Origin: G964291335 sp964291335
GTDB lineage: Bacteria > Chloroflexota > Dehalococcoidia > Lucifugimonadales > UBA3495
Direction: 5' to 3'
Length of the DNA: 64,000 nucleotides
Assembly (NCBI GenBank): GCA_964291335.2
Contig: OZ219748.1
Coordinates: 2,356,001 to 2,420,000 of the forward strand
This document shows positions 34,632-43,315 of this stretch, in pieces (within the stretch, counting starts at the first letter, position 1; each line of letters begins with the position of its first letter). Position numbers and translations under genes: made by a program. The notes beneath the pieces were generated by a model. It saw nothing but the letters and a program-made list of their open reading frames with translations, searched no databases and was not told where the DNA came from.

Positions 34632-36491
34632 ATGGCAATGCCTACCACCGAAACCGTTGAGTGCGATATTTTAATCATCGGGGGCGGTATGTCCGGCTGC
34701 GGCGCCGCCTTTGAGGCCAGGTTCTGGGGCAGCGACCTGCGGGTGGTCATCGCCGAGAAGGCGGTCATCGAGCGCAGCGGCGCTACCGGCGAGGGCCTGT
34801 CCGCCATTAACTGCTATATGGGCCAGCGCTATGGCTGGAATACCCCGGAAGATTTCGTTAATTACGTGGTAAACGATATGATGGGCCTGGCCCGGGAAGA
34901 CTTGGTCTATGACGTTGGCCGCCACGTTGATTCCTCGGTTCACCTGCTGGAAGAATGGGGGCTGCCCATCTGGAAGAAGGATGATGGCACCTACGAGCGC
35001 ATCGGCCGCTGGCAGATTCCCATTCACGGCGAAGCAATCAAGCCGGTAACCGCTGAGCCGGCCCGCAAGGCGGTGGGCCCGGAAAACATCTACGAGCGGG
35101 TCTCTATTACCCACCTGCTGACCGATGCCAATGACCCTGACCGCATCGCCGGCGCCGTGGGTTTTGCCGTGCGGGAAAACAAGCTGTACCTGTTCAAGGC
35201 CAGGGCGGTCATCATCACTACCGGCGGGGCCTCTAACGTTTTCCGCCCCCGCTCGGTCAACGAAGGCATCGGCCGCACCTGGTACTCGGTGTTCGCCACC
35301 GGCTCGGCCTACGGCCTGATGATTCCGGCCGGCACGGAAATGACCCAGATGGAGCATCGCTTTGTGCCTACCCGTTTCAAGGACGGTTACGGGCCGGTAG
35401 GTATGTGGTTCCAGTATTTCCACGCCCGGGTTACCAACGCCCTGGGCGAAGACTATACCGTTACCCGGGATGCGGAGCTGGATAAGTACCCGCCCTATGG
35501 CCGCGCCGTTCCCACGCCGACGCCCCTGCGCAACCACCAGATGTTTCTGGATATTCAGGCCGGCAAGGGGCCTATGTTTATGCGCACTGAAGAGGCTATG
35601 CAGAAACTGGCCGGCGGCGACCCGGCCAGAATGGCTCAGGTGCGGGAAGAAGCTTGGGAGGATTTTCTGGATATGACCATTGCCCAGGCCCTGACCTGGG
35701 CCTCCCAGAACATTGAGCCGGAGGTTACCCCCTCGGAAGTAAACCTGGCCGAGCCTTACATTATGGGTTCCCACTCGGGCGAGGCCGGCGCCTGGGTCAG
35801 CGGGCCGGCAGACCTGTCGCCGCCGGAGTATTTCTGGGGTTATAACAAGATGACCACCATTCGCGGGCTGTTCGCCGCCGGAGACGGCGTGGGCGCCGCC
35901 CCCCACAAGTTCTCCTCCGGGTCCTTTACCGAAGGGCGTCTGGCGGCCAAGGCGGCGGTGAACTTCCTGCGGGATAACGGCGAAACCCCTACGGTCAGCG
36001 CTGCGCAGGTGCGCCAATTGCACCAGGCAATCTGGGCGCCGCTGGAAACCTTTGACCGGTTCAAGGGCGAATCTACCGCCGAGGCGGTCAACCCCAATTA
36101 CATCACGCCCTCCCATGCCCTGGTGCGCTTGCAGAAGATTATGGACGAGTACGCCGGCGGCGCCTCGGCCTGGTACACCACCAACGGCCCTACCCTGGAA
36201 CGGGGCATTCAGCTGATCGAAATGCTGCGGGAAGACCTGAAGCAGCTGGGCGCCCGCAACCGCCACGAACTGCTGCGCTGCTGGGAGGTGGTACACCGAA
36301 CCTGGGTGGGTGAGGCCCATATGCGGCACCTGCTGCACCGGCAGGAAACCCGCTGGCCGGGGTATTACTATCGGGCCGATTTCCCTGACCTGGACGACGC
36401 TAACTGGCGGGTCTTCGTCAACTCCCGCTATGATGCGGCAGCCGATAAGTGGAACCTGATGACCAAGCCGTATATCAAGGTGGTAACCTAG
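34632..36491 (+). CDS. aprA: adenylylsulfate reductase alpha subunit (flavoprotein)
   Basis: FAD-containing catalytic subunit that interconverts APS and sulfite plus AMP in the cytosol. The 619-residue protein begins with an FAD-binding fold (CDILIIGGGMSGCGAAFEA), followed by IERSGATGEGLSAINCYMG, and shows the fumarate-reductase-type flavin ending (GLFAAGDGVGAAPHKFSSGSF) near residue 410. The helical C-terminal part (RHLLHRQETRWPGYYYRADFP) is standard for AprA. RBS AAGGAGG precedes the ATG. Direction of catalysis (oxidative or reductive) cannot be told from sequence alone. Confidence 0.95.
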   Translation: MAMPTTETVECDILIIGGGMSGCGAAFEARFWGSDLRVVIAEKAVIERSGATGEGLSAINCYMGQRYGWNTPEDFVNYVVNDMMGLAREDLVYDVGRHVDSSVHLLEEWGLPIWKKDDGTYERIGRWQIPIHGEAIKPVTAEPARKAVGPENIYERVSITHLLTDANDPDRIAGAVGFAVRENKLYLFKARAVIITTGGASNVFRPRSVNEGIGRTWYSVFATGSAYGLMIPAGTEMTQMEHRFVPTRFKDGYGPVGMWFQYFHARVTNALGEDYTVTRDAELDKYPPYGRAVPTPTPLRNHQMFLDIQAGKGPMFMRTEEAMQKLAGGDPARMAQVREEAWEDFLDMTIAQALTWASQNIEPEVTPSEVNLAEPYIMGSHSGEAGAWVSGPADLSPPEYFWGYNKMTTIRGLFAAGDGVGAAPHKFSSGSFTEGRLAAKAAVNFLRDNGETPTVSAAQVRQLHQAIWAPLETFDRFKGESTAEAVNPNYITPSHALVRLQKIMDEYAGGASAWYTTNGPTLERGIQLIEMLREDLKQLGARNRHELLRCWEVVHRTWVGEAHMRHLLHRQETRWPGYYYRADFPDLDDANWRVFVNSRYDAAADKWNLMTKPYIKVVT

Positions 36492-36644
36492 CGCCCATAC
36501 CGCCGCCAGGCAGCCGGCAGGAACGCGCCGGGCCGGACGCTCCAGGGCGGCCCGGTTCCACTCCCTGAGCCGGCCGGCTGGCAAATCCTTGGGGAGTCGG
36601 GGCTGGCCGGAGGCTGCCGGGCTGCCGGCCTGAAGGGTTGCTCG

Positions 36645-36689
36645 GGAAATGCCCTCGCCCCGCCGAACCGGCGGGGCAAGGGCATTTCC
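36645..36689. terminator. long hairpin between convergent aprA and arsM
   Basis: A 21-bp stem starting GGAAATGCCC with one mismatch, loop AAC, and complementary right arm. No T-tract follows on either strand, but its place between convergent genes makes bidirectional transcript termination or 3'-end protection likely. Confidence 0.55.
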
Positions 36690-36690
36690 G

Positions 36691-37488
36691 CTAGCCGGTT
36701 TCCCGACCCGGCTTGTGGGCTACTACCTTTACGCTGGCTACGTTCAGCGAGCGGCCGGCGTCATCAAACCGAACGTCCTCATCGGTAGTCTCCACGTTGA
36801 CGAAACCGGCTCGTTGCAGGCGCTCCAGATACACGGACTTATCTTCAGCGCCGCCGACGCAAGCGACCCACGCCTCCGCATCGGTGGCAGCTGGCCCCTC
36901 CGGGGACAGGGCTACCATGTCGGAGACATGGATTCGACCGCCGGGGGACAGCACCCGGAAGGCCTCCTGAAACACGGCGTCTTTATCCGGCGACAGACAG
37001 ATAACGCAGTTGGAAATCACCACATCCACGCTGGCGTCGGGCAGGGGAATATCTTCCATTTCCCCGGCCATGAACTCTACGTTGGTCAAGCCGGTAGCGG
37101 CCAGGTTCCGGCGGGCCAGGGCCAGCATATCCGGCGTCATATCCAGGCCAATCACGCGGCCGCTTTCGCCCACCTGTTGGGCGGCCAGAAAGCAGTCGAT
37201 GCCGCCGCCGGAACCCAGGTCCAGCACCCGCTCCCCGCTCTTCAGGCCGGCCAGGGCCGTGGGGTTGCCGCAGCCGGCCGAGGCGGCTACCGCGTCAGCC
37301 GGCAGCCCGGCCACCTGCGCTTCATTGTAAAGCTGCATGGCCCGGTCAACATCCGAAGGGCTGCAGCAGCCGGCATCGGCGCAACCAATATCGGCTGGCG
37401 TCGTCCGGGTCAGCTCAATCACGCCCCGGGCCCTGGCCCCATAACTTTCCTGCACTGCGCGCTTTATTTCGTCCTGATTGATTGGCAT
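36691..37488 (-). CDS. arsM: arsenite S-adenosylmethionine methyltransferase
   Basis: Methylates As(III) with SAM, a detoxification step. The 265-residue protein has the SAM motif VLDLGSGGGIDCFLAA near residue 88. The cysteines that bind As(III) in ArsM enzymes are all present: Cys73 (AGCGNP), Cys161 (ISNCVICLSPDK) and Cys210 (AWVACVGG). An extra CC pair at 41-42 in the N-terminal helix is typical. ATG 37488 begins MPINQDEIKRAVQESYG. No arsR or ars operon lies nearby. Confidence 0.92.
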   Translation of the reverse strand: MPINQDEIKRAVQESYGARARGVIELTRTTPADIGCADAGCCSPSDVDRAMQLYNEAQVAGLPADAVAASAGCGNPTALAGLKSGERVLDLGSGGGIDCFLAAQQVGESGRVIGLDMTPDMLALARRNLAATGLTNVEFMAGEMEDIPLPDASVDVVISNCVICLSPDKDAVFQEAFRVLSPGGRIHVSDMVALSPEGPAATDAEAWVACVGGAEDKSVYLERLQRAGFVNVETTDEDVRFDDAGRSLNVASVKVVAHKPGRETG

Positions 37489-37708
37489 GGTTGTGCCTCC
37501 AGTTTTGGCGATTCCAGTAAATAACCGGCTGGTTTACCCAACGGTTTCCAAGCTGTTAGAGTATAGCCCCGGCCCGGAAAGGCGGTCAATTCCAGGGGGC
37601 CGGCATTGGGATGGCAGCCCTCCAATGACCGGCCGGCCTTGTGTGTTAAAATGGCGGCCAGCCGGCCGGCATAACGGGTCGGCCAGCCACGCTTAAAGGA
37701 GGGTTGCG

Positions 37709-38299
37709 ATGATTGACCAGGTAGCGGTAATGAAGATTGTCGAGCGGTTCCGCGATGACGCCGTGGTGGTGCCGGCTATGCGGGCCAACATTGGTTGGGC
37801 GGAAGTATCTAACAACGTGGTTCGGGATGTGCCGGCCAGCGGCGCCATGGGCAAAACCAACTCCTTTGCCTTGGGCGTGGCCCTGGCTCGGCCCGAAGAG
37901 AAGGTAATCATCTTTGACGGCGATGGCAGCCTGCTGATGAACCTGGGCGCCCTGGTAACCATTGCCGGCAAGCGGCCCGGCAACCTCTACCATTTCGTAA
38001 TGGATAACGGCGTGTATGCCACCACCGGCGGGCAGGAGGTGCCCGGCGCCCAGGCAACCGACTATGCCGGCCTGGGCCGGTCGGCTGGCTATGCGCACAG
38101 CTACTCCTTTGACAACCTGGAGGACTTCGCTACCCAGGCAGAGCAGATACTGACCCAGGAAGGGCCGACGCTGATCGCCGTCAAAACGCTTCCTGACATC
38201 CGTTACCCGGAAGAACGGGCGGCCCGACAGGGAAGCCCCGCCGCGCGGCGCACCCCCCAGGCAGTAACCGAGCTGATGGCCGAGTGGGGCGTAAGCTGA
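37709..38299 (+). CDS. TPP-binding decarboxylase beta-type subunit (ComE/phosphonopyruvate decarboxylase-like)
   Basis: A 196-residue C-terminal half of a thiamine-diphosphate enzyme. The TPP/Mg motif is present as FDGDGSLLMNLGALVTIAG (GDGS, later N), and the flanking DNGVYATTGGQ fits the beta subunits of sulfopyruvate decarboxylase and phosphonopyruvate decarboxylase-like enzymes. The partner alpha subunit (PYR domain) is not adjacent. ATG 37709 follows AAGGAGG. The next gene on this strand is an enolase-superfamily enzyme about 130 bp downstream, consistent with a small sugar-acid or carboxylate catabolic unit. The substrate is unknown. Confidence 0.82.
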   Translation: MIDQVAVMKIVERFRDDAVVVPAMRANIGWAEVSNNVVRDVPASGAMGKTNSFALGVALARPEEKVIIFDGDGSLLMNLGALVTIAGKRPGNLYHFVMDNGVYATTGGQEVPGAQATDYAGLGRSAGYAHSYSFDNLEDFATQAEQILTQEGPTLIAVKTLPDIRYPEERAARQGSPAARRTPQAVTELMAEWGVS

Positions 38300-38426
38300 T
38301 GCCGGGCGGCTGCCGGCAAAACCACCCGCCGACCGCGCCAGCCGAAGCGCGCAGTTTTCCTTGCCTTACCGGAATACTTGCCGCGCTTGTTCGTTTCCGC
38401 AGCAGACAGCAAAGAAAGGGGCAATT

Positions 38427-39521
38427 ATGAAGCTAACCCGATTCAACACCCGTATCCTGCGGGTGCCGGCGGATAACCCCCTGGTGGAGGGCATACCCAT
38501 CGGCCCCGGCACCCGGGATTTCGTGACACTGGAACTGGACACTGACGAAGGCATCCAGGGCATTGGCTACTCCTTCATTCCGGGCATGGTGGGGAACCCG
38601 CTGTTTACCGCCCTGAAGGTAACGGTGGACGCTATGGCCGGGCTAATCATCGGCGATGACCCTCTGTCGGTGGCGGCGGTGGTGGACAAACTGAAGCGGC
38701 GCACCGGCACCATCGGCCCGGGGATGTTTAACTTTGCGCTGGCTGGCGTGGACATGGCCCTGTGGGACATTAAAGGCAAGGCTTTTAATATGCCGGTGGC
38801 GGCGCTGCTGGGCGGCTGCCGGGACCGGGCGCCGGTCTATGCCAGCGGCCAGTTGGGACGGGAACGGAACCTGGAATACCTGGCGGACGTGGCTCCCCGG
38901 CTGGTGGAAAAGGGGTTCCGCCAGATGAAGACCCAAATGGGTTCCGAACCCTCTGCCGCTGCCGAGGTGGCCCGTATTTGCACCCTCCGCGAAGCCCTGG
39001 GGCCGGACATAGACCTGATGTGCGACATTAACCAGCTTTGGGATGTTAACCGGGCTATTACCATCGGCAAGCGGGTAGAGGAGTTTGGCCTCTTCTGGCT
39101 GGAGGATCTGACTGCCTATGACGATTACCAGGGGCTGGCGCGCATTGCCGATAACCTGACTACCCCGGTCGCTGCCGGCGAGTACGTGTTTGGCATTGCC
39201 CCCTTCCGGCAGTTGATTGAAAACCGCTCGGTTGACATCGTGATGATTGACCTGATGCGGGTGGGCGGCATAACCCAGTTCCAGAAGGTTGCCGGCATGG
39301 CCGAAGCCTTCAACTTGCCGGTGGTCAGCCACGTGGCCCCGGAGGTGCAGGTGCATAACGTGGCAGCCATCCCCAACGGCCTTACCGTGGAGTATATGCC
39401 CTGGTCGCTGCAACTTTTCGAGGAAACCCCGGCCATCGTGGACGGGGAGCTTGTGGTGCCGAGTAAGCCGGGCTTGGGTCTGGCCTTCAGCGAAGAGGCC
39501 ATCCGGCGTTACCAGGTTTAG
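38427..39521 (+). CDS. mandelate racemase/muconate lactonizing enzyme family protein
   Basis: A 364-residue enolase-superfamily enzyme. After the N-terminal capping domain, the barrel carries MKTQMG (Lys of the KxK-type motif altered), metal ligands in LMCDINQLWDV and FWLEDLTAYDD, and VAAGEYVFG. The C-terminal SHVAPEVQVHNVAAIPNG gives the His of the barrel end. The start is ATG 38427 after AAAGGGG. The usual KxK second lysine reads MKTQM, so chemistry may differ from mandelate racemase. These enzymes abstract a proton alpha to a carboxylate. Many paralogues are known in SAR202-type genomes, which fits the host. Confidence 0.88.
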   Translation: MKLTRFNTRILRVPADNPLVEGIPIGPGTRDFVTLELDTDEGIQGIGYSFIPGMVGNPLFTALKVTVDAMAGLIIGDDPLSVAAVVDKLKRRTGTIGPGMFNFALAGVDMALWDIKGKAFNMPVAALLGGCRDRAPVYASGQLGRERNLEYLADVAPRLVEKGFRQMKTQMGSEPSAAAEVARICTLREALGPDIDLMCDINQLWDVNRAITIGKRVEEFGLFWLEDLTAYDDYQGLARIADNLTTPVAAGEYVFGIAPFRQLIENRSVDIVMIDLMRVGGITQFQKVAGMAEAFNLPVVSHVAPEVQVHNVAAIPNGLTVEYMPWSLQLFEETPAIVDGELVVPSKPGLGLAFSEEAIRRYQV

Positions 39522-39909
39522 CGACCAACGTGGGGCGATGGGTTAACCGGCTGACTTTGGTATGCCGGCGGTTGGCCGGGCTGACCCGGTCCCGGCGCCT
39601 TGACCCGGCCAGCCGCTACCGGCAGTTTCTGACCGACACGGTGGAATACCACCATTGAGGGCCGCGCCCTTCGGCTCGCGTGGCGAGCCGTTAATCCCGG
39701 CCCGGGCGCTATTCCTGCCGGCTGCATTGTCAGGATAGAGGCGCCGGCAATGGAAGAAGCAACCTCCGGAAGCTGGCCGGTGGATGGCGGTTTTAATCCG
39801 CTTTTCCCCTGGCTATTTAGGCCGTATGTTGATTCAGACTGGCGCGCCCTGATAGTATGGCGATGGTCAAGCGACTTTGTTGAGGGCGTATCCTGATAAG
39901 GAATTAAAG
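39522..39909. other. intergenic region before the parA relic, no clear gene
   Basis: A perfect 7-bp hairpin GGCTCGC-GTG-GCGAGCC is at 39673-39689. A plus-strand frame open from 39633 to a stop near 39897 reads MEEATSGSWPVDGGFNPLFP in its middle. It has no ribosome site and no recognisable family; it may be debris of the same element as the parA fragment. Confidence 0.35.
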
Positions 39910-40213
39910 TTGCCCAGGATAATTTCATTTATCAACTATAAAGGCGGCGTTGGAAAAACTACATCGGCCTACCATGTAGCTTGCTCCCTTGCCCAGCACC
40001 ATCGCAAACGAGTGTTGATGATTGACATTGACCTCTGAAATTAAAGCTCTCCTTGTTCCCGAAACCCTGGGTTCCCTGAAACAGTTATCGGGCCACTTTG
40101 GATTGACCATTCGCTCAAAGGAAAGTAAGGACAACCTAATCAACCGAATAGTTACATACATAGAGAACCAAAGAGGTTACCAGGTTCTGAGAGACGGCCA
40201 GTTGCAGAAGTAA
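39910..40213 (+). pseudogene. parA/soj-type ATPase N-terminus fused by deletion to an unrelated tail
   Basis: TTG 39910 begins MPRIISFINYKGGVGKTTSA, with the perfect deviant Walker A of ParA/Soj (KGGVGKTT), and continues to VLMIDIDL before TGA 40036. In another frame, from about 40022, the sequence continues as SEIKALLVPETLGSLKQLSG and ends VTYIENQRGYQVLRDGQLQK. About 200 residues of ParA are missing, so a deletion has joined the start of parA to the end of another gene and shifted the frame. The region is AT-richer than its surroundings, which suggests an acquired plasmid or integrated element. Confidence 0.65.
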
Positions 40214-40250
40214 CTGATGAGGGGGTGTAGCGGCAGATGATTTATGCTGC

Positions 40251-40703
40251 CTATAGCCTCCGCCACATCTCAATGTGGGGAATGCCGGCTTCCAGAAACA
40301 TTGCTCCCTGTTCCTGGTAGCCCAGGCGGGCGTAGAAGTTTTTGACGTACTCCTGGGCGTGCAGGGTGCAGCGAGCCAGGCCCCGGGCCTTGGCCTCGGC
40401 TTCCAGGAAGCGCAGCACCTGGCCGCCAACGCCCTGCCGCCGCCAGGCCCGCGCCACGGCCATGCGGCCAATACGGCCGGCCCAGGCTTCGGGGTGGCAT
40501 TCATCCCGCTCCACCACCAGGCGGCCGGCGCCGATAACGGCATCCTGATGGAGCGCAATGGCGTGAATGGCCCCAGCGTCTTCCTGGTCCAGTTCCAGCT
40601 CCGCCGGTATTTGCTGCTCGACGACAAAAACCCGCATCCGGACGTTTAGCGCCCCGGACAGTTCCGCTTCCGTCTCCGCCAGCTTAACCACCAGGTTATC
40701 CAT
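40251..40703 (-). CDS. GNAT-family N-acetyltransferase (YjcF/ElaA-like)
   Basis: A 150-residue acetyltransferase. The N-terminus VRMRVFVVEQQIPAELELD resembles YjcF/ElaA. The acetyl-CoA binding segment is IGRMAVARAWRRQGVGGQVL (about 80-100), and FYARLGYQEQGAMFLEAGIPH is the typical ending of this subgroup. It begins 25 bp after the stop of the GrdB-like gene on the same strand, so it may be cotranscribed. The substrate is unknown. Confidence 0.87.
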   Translation of the reverse strand: MDNLVVKLAETEAELSGALNVRMRVFVVEQQIPAELELDQEDAGAIHAIALHQDAVIGAGRLVVERDECHPEAWAGRIGRMAVARAWRRQGVGGQVLRFLEAEAKARGLARCTLHAQEYVKNFYARLGYQEQGAMFLEAGIPHIEMWRRL

Positions 40704-40728
40704 GTTGCGCAGCTCCCCCGTGCCGGGG

Positions 40729-41928
40729 TTAACGGGCCAGCCCGTAGGCCGCCGCTTTCAGCGCCGGGTCGTCCGACTGGTTAAGCGTGGCGGCCACGTC
40801 AGCAACCAGCTTGCCGCCGGCGGTGCTGCCCCAAAACCAGCGATGCAGCAGCTCTTCGTCGGCGTCCCGCTGCTGTTCCAGCCGCGCTTCGTAGTAAAAG
40901 GCTTTCAGGTCGTCCACGCAGTAGCGGATGAACTGGGGTTTGGATACCCCGGCCGGCCGCTCGTCCATATCGGCTTCCGGCTCGCCCCGGGCGCAGGCTT
41001 CCAGGAATCGGATTACCCCGCGGAAGCGCCGCTGCGGTATGCCGCAAAGTCCCACCGCAGTGCGTCCACCGCTATTTTCCAGCCAGCGTTCATAAAAGAC
41101 GCGCAGGGCGGTTACCTCATCGGCGGCGCTTTGGTTCCGCTGCTCCTCCGCCGGCGTTACCTGCGAAGCCTGGGGCAAGCTGGTGGGCGACGAGTCGTCG
41201 GGAAAGTCAACCAGAACCGGCCCGGCCGCGGCGGAAAGCAGGTCAAAGGCGGCAGTCAAAACCCGGTTCTGCAACTTCGGGTTGTTGGGCCGGCCCAGGG
41301 CAAAGCCAAAGGGAAAAGGCACAAACAAGGCTCGGGGCGGCTTTACCCGCTGGGCGTGTTCCCGCACCATGGCGATTGCAGTGGTAGCGATGCCGTGTTC
41401 TTCCAGCGCTCTAGCCAGCACACTCACGGTGTGGGTGCAAAAAGGTCAAGTAGGGGTCAGCAGGGCAACGTCCACGTCCTCTTCCCGCAGCCGGCGGGCC
41501 GCTTCCGGCCCGGTTTCCTCAACCAGACCGGTAACGTCCCGCAGCGCCCCCATAAAAGAGTAGTAGTTCTCGGACAAGCTGCCGATGGCTCCCTCTTCCT
41601 GCCACTCCCGCAAGCGGTCCATCGGGAAGGTTACGTTCAGGTCGCGGTAGATGCCGGTGTGGTCGAAGCCGATGGAGAAATGGCTTTGCACTACATCGGC
41701 CGGGCTGCTGTCGCTGGGGATGACCCGGTAAGTGTATTCCCCGCCGGGGTCGTCCCGGGTAAAGGGCCGGTCGCTGCGCAGGTGCAGCCCGGCGCTGGTT
41801 ATCAGGGCTACTTTGCACTGGGACAAGGGCTTGCCCGGGGGAGTCCATGGGGCAGTGTCGCGTTCCAGGCAAGGGAAAAACTCCAGAGTCCTGCGCTGTA
41901 CCTCGCTGAGAGTTTCCAACCTGGGCAT
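40729..41928 (-). CDS. GrdB/PrdB-like reductase, selenoprotein (in-frame TGA)
   Basis: A member of the glycine/sarcosine/betaine/D-proline reductase selenoprotein B family, 399 residues if TGA 41448-41446 is read as Sec161. The N-terminal half (ALITSAGLHLRSDRPF, RVIPSDSSPADVVQSH, DLNVTFPMDRL) and C-terminal half (AIAMVREHAQRVKPPRALFV, FPFGFALGRPNN) are in the same frame. The TGA makes a U-x-x-C redox pair: LLTPT-U-PFC-TH. Homologues usually have Cys or Sec here. No grdA, grdC or prdA is nearby, so it is more likely a stand-alone family member than a Stickland reductase. Adjacent genes are an acetyltransferase and an alcohol dehydrogenase. Confidence 0.85.
41415..41435 (-). promoter_or_regulatory. 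SECIS-like hairpin in the GrdB-like gene
   Basis: Ten bases after the TGA (minus strand) CC-CACAC pairs with GTGTG-(CT)-GG. The apical loop CGTGA places GU about 19-20 nt after the UGA. The stem is short (five pairs plus two after a bulge), so it is the weaker of the three candidate elements. Confidence 0.45.
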
Positions 41929-42039
41929 ACTCCACCTCCAACCGCATCAATGATTGCCAGGGAACGCAGGGCTGGCGCTGGCGGCGGGCCACACCGACTG
42001 CCCGCCCATGCCTGGTTCAGTCGGGCCGTTTTTGCCGGG

Positions 42040-43134
42040 TCAATCGAAAACGATAGCGCCCCGGCCCACCTCGCCCCGGTCCATATCGTCGTAAGCCTGG
42101 TTAATCTGCTCCAGAGAATAATGGCGCGCCACCAGGTCATCCAGGTTCAGCTTGCCGGAAAGGTACAGGTCAATCATGGTGGGCATATCGGTACGCGAGC
42201 GGGCCGAACCGTAATAAGTGCCGCGCAGCGTCTTTTCGTTGCGCACCAGATCCACAGCGTTGATGGGAGCTTCGGCGCCCATGGGGGCAATACCGACTAT
42301 GGTTGTCGTGCCGCTCTTGCTGCACATGTCGTAGGCAGCCTTCACCGTTTCGGCGGAACCGAAAACCTCAAAGGTATAGTCAGCGCCGCGGCCGCCGGTC
42401 AGTTCCCTGACCTGGGCGACCGGGTCCCGGTCGGCGGCGTTCACCGAGTGGGTGGCGCCAAACTTCATGGCGAACTCCAGCTGGCTTTCCCGAATGTCCA
42501 CGGCAATGATGCGAGAGGCGTTGAGCAGCCTGGCCCCCATAATAACGTTGAGGCCTACGCCGCCGCAGCCTACCACCGCCACGGTGCTTCCCGGCGGAAC
42601 GTTGGCGCTGAACATTACCGCCCCCACGCCGGTAGGCACACAGCAGCCAATCATCGCCGCCTTGTCCATAGGCAGGTGGGCGCCGGTGGGAACGCAGCCG
42701 GTTTCCGGCACCACGGCATACTCGGCAAAGCAGGCCACCTTGCCCATGTGGTGAATGGGCTGTTCACCCTGGTGCAGCCGGGTAGTGCCGTCCAGCATAA
42801 AGGGGCCGGTAGCCATGTGCAGGTCGCACAGGTTGGAACGCCCTTCCAGGCAGGACTTGCAGCGGCCGCAGGCAGGGACAAAGGAGAGGATAACCTGGTC
42901 GCCGGGCTTGGTCAGGGTAACGCCGGGGCCGGTTTTGGCGACCGTGCCGGCCCCCTCGTGGCCCAGAACGGCCGGCAGGGCGATGCTGGCGTCGCCGTGC
43001 ATGAAGTGGCGGTCGCTGCGACAAATGCCGGCCGCCCCGATTTTGACCAGAACCTCACCGGATCGGGGTTCGTCCAACTCCACCTCTTCAACCGTCAGCG
43101 GTTGACCATATTCGTACAAAACGGCAGCCTTCAC
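42040..43134 (-). CDS. zinc-dependent alcohol dehydrogenase
   Basis: A 364-residue class III-like MDR alcohol dehydrogenase. The catalytic zinc site is GICRSD plus GHEGAGTV, and the structural zinc lobe is CGRCKSCLEGRSNLC. The NAD-binding fold has VAVVGCGGVGLNVI near residue 190, and CKSGTTTIVGIAP follows. GTG 43134 has GGGAGGAG upstream; a longer frame to 43224 is not supported. It is divergent from the MaoC pair. The substrate is unknown; glutathione- or mycothiol-type aldehydes are possible. Confidence 0.9.
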   Translation of the reverse strand: MKAAVLYEYGQPLTVEEVELDEPRSGEVLVKIGAAGICRSDRHFMHGDASIALPAVLGHEGAGTVAKTGPGVTLTKPGDQVILSFVPACGRCKSCLEGRSNLCDLHMATGPFMLDGTTRLHQGEQPIHHMGKVACFAEYAVVPETGCVPTGAHLPMDKAAMIGCCVPTGVGAVMFSANVPPGSTVAVVGCGGVGLNVIMGARLLNASRIIAVDIRESQLEFAMKFGATHSVNAADRDPVAQVRELTGGRGADYTFEVFGSAETVKAAYDMCSKSGTTTIVGIAPMGAEAPINAVDLVRNEKTLRGTYYGSARSRTDMPTMIDLYLSGKLNLDDLVARHYSLEQINQAYDDMDRGEVGRGAIVFD

Positions 43135-43267
43135 TGATACTCCTCCCGGGGCAATTCTGCGCTTATCATCCCTGCCGGCCTGCCATCTGTCAACCGCTGC
43201 CGGCATGCCGGCATTTACTGCCAACGGACGGTCGGCAGCCGCTGCCCCCCCTCCCCCCGGGCCAAAA

Positions 43268-43293
43268 GGCCAGCCGCCGGCAAGCGGCTGGCC
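43268..43293 (+). terminator. terminator-like hairpin between divergent genes
   Basis: A perfect 10-bp stem GGCCAGCCGC / GCGGCTGGCC with loop CGGCAA, then GCTTTGATTTTTTGATTT on the plus strand. It lies upstream of the MaoC promoter with no known plus-strand gene before it, so it may shield that promoter from readthrough. Confidence 0.55.
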
Positions 43294-43315
43294 GCTTTGA
43301 TTTTTTGATTTATTG

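Noticed and set aside
39518..39928. Minus-strand frame of 136 codons before the parA relic
   Set aside because: No ribosome site, no recognisable motif, and composition like other shadow frames.
40022..40213. Short frame after the parA fragment considered as an independent gene
   Set aside because: Its beginning overlaps the parA fragment without a ribosome site, and the sequence looks like the tail of a larger protein.
40567..43137. Plus-strand frame of about 856 codons opposite the acetyltransferase, GrdB-like and alcohol dehydrogenase genes
   Set aside because: Shadow of three recognisable minus-strand genes; no domain similarity.
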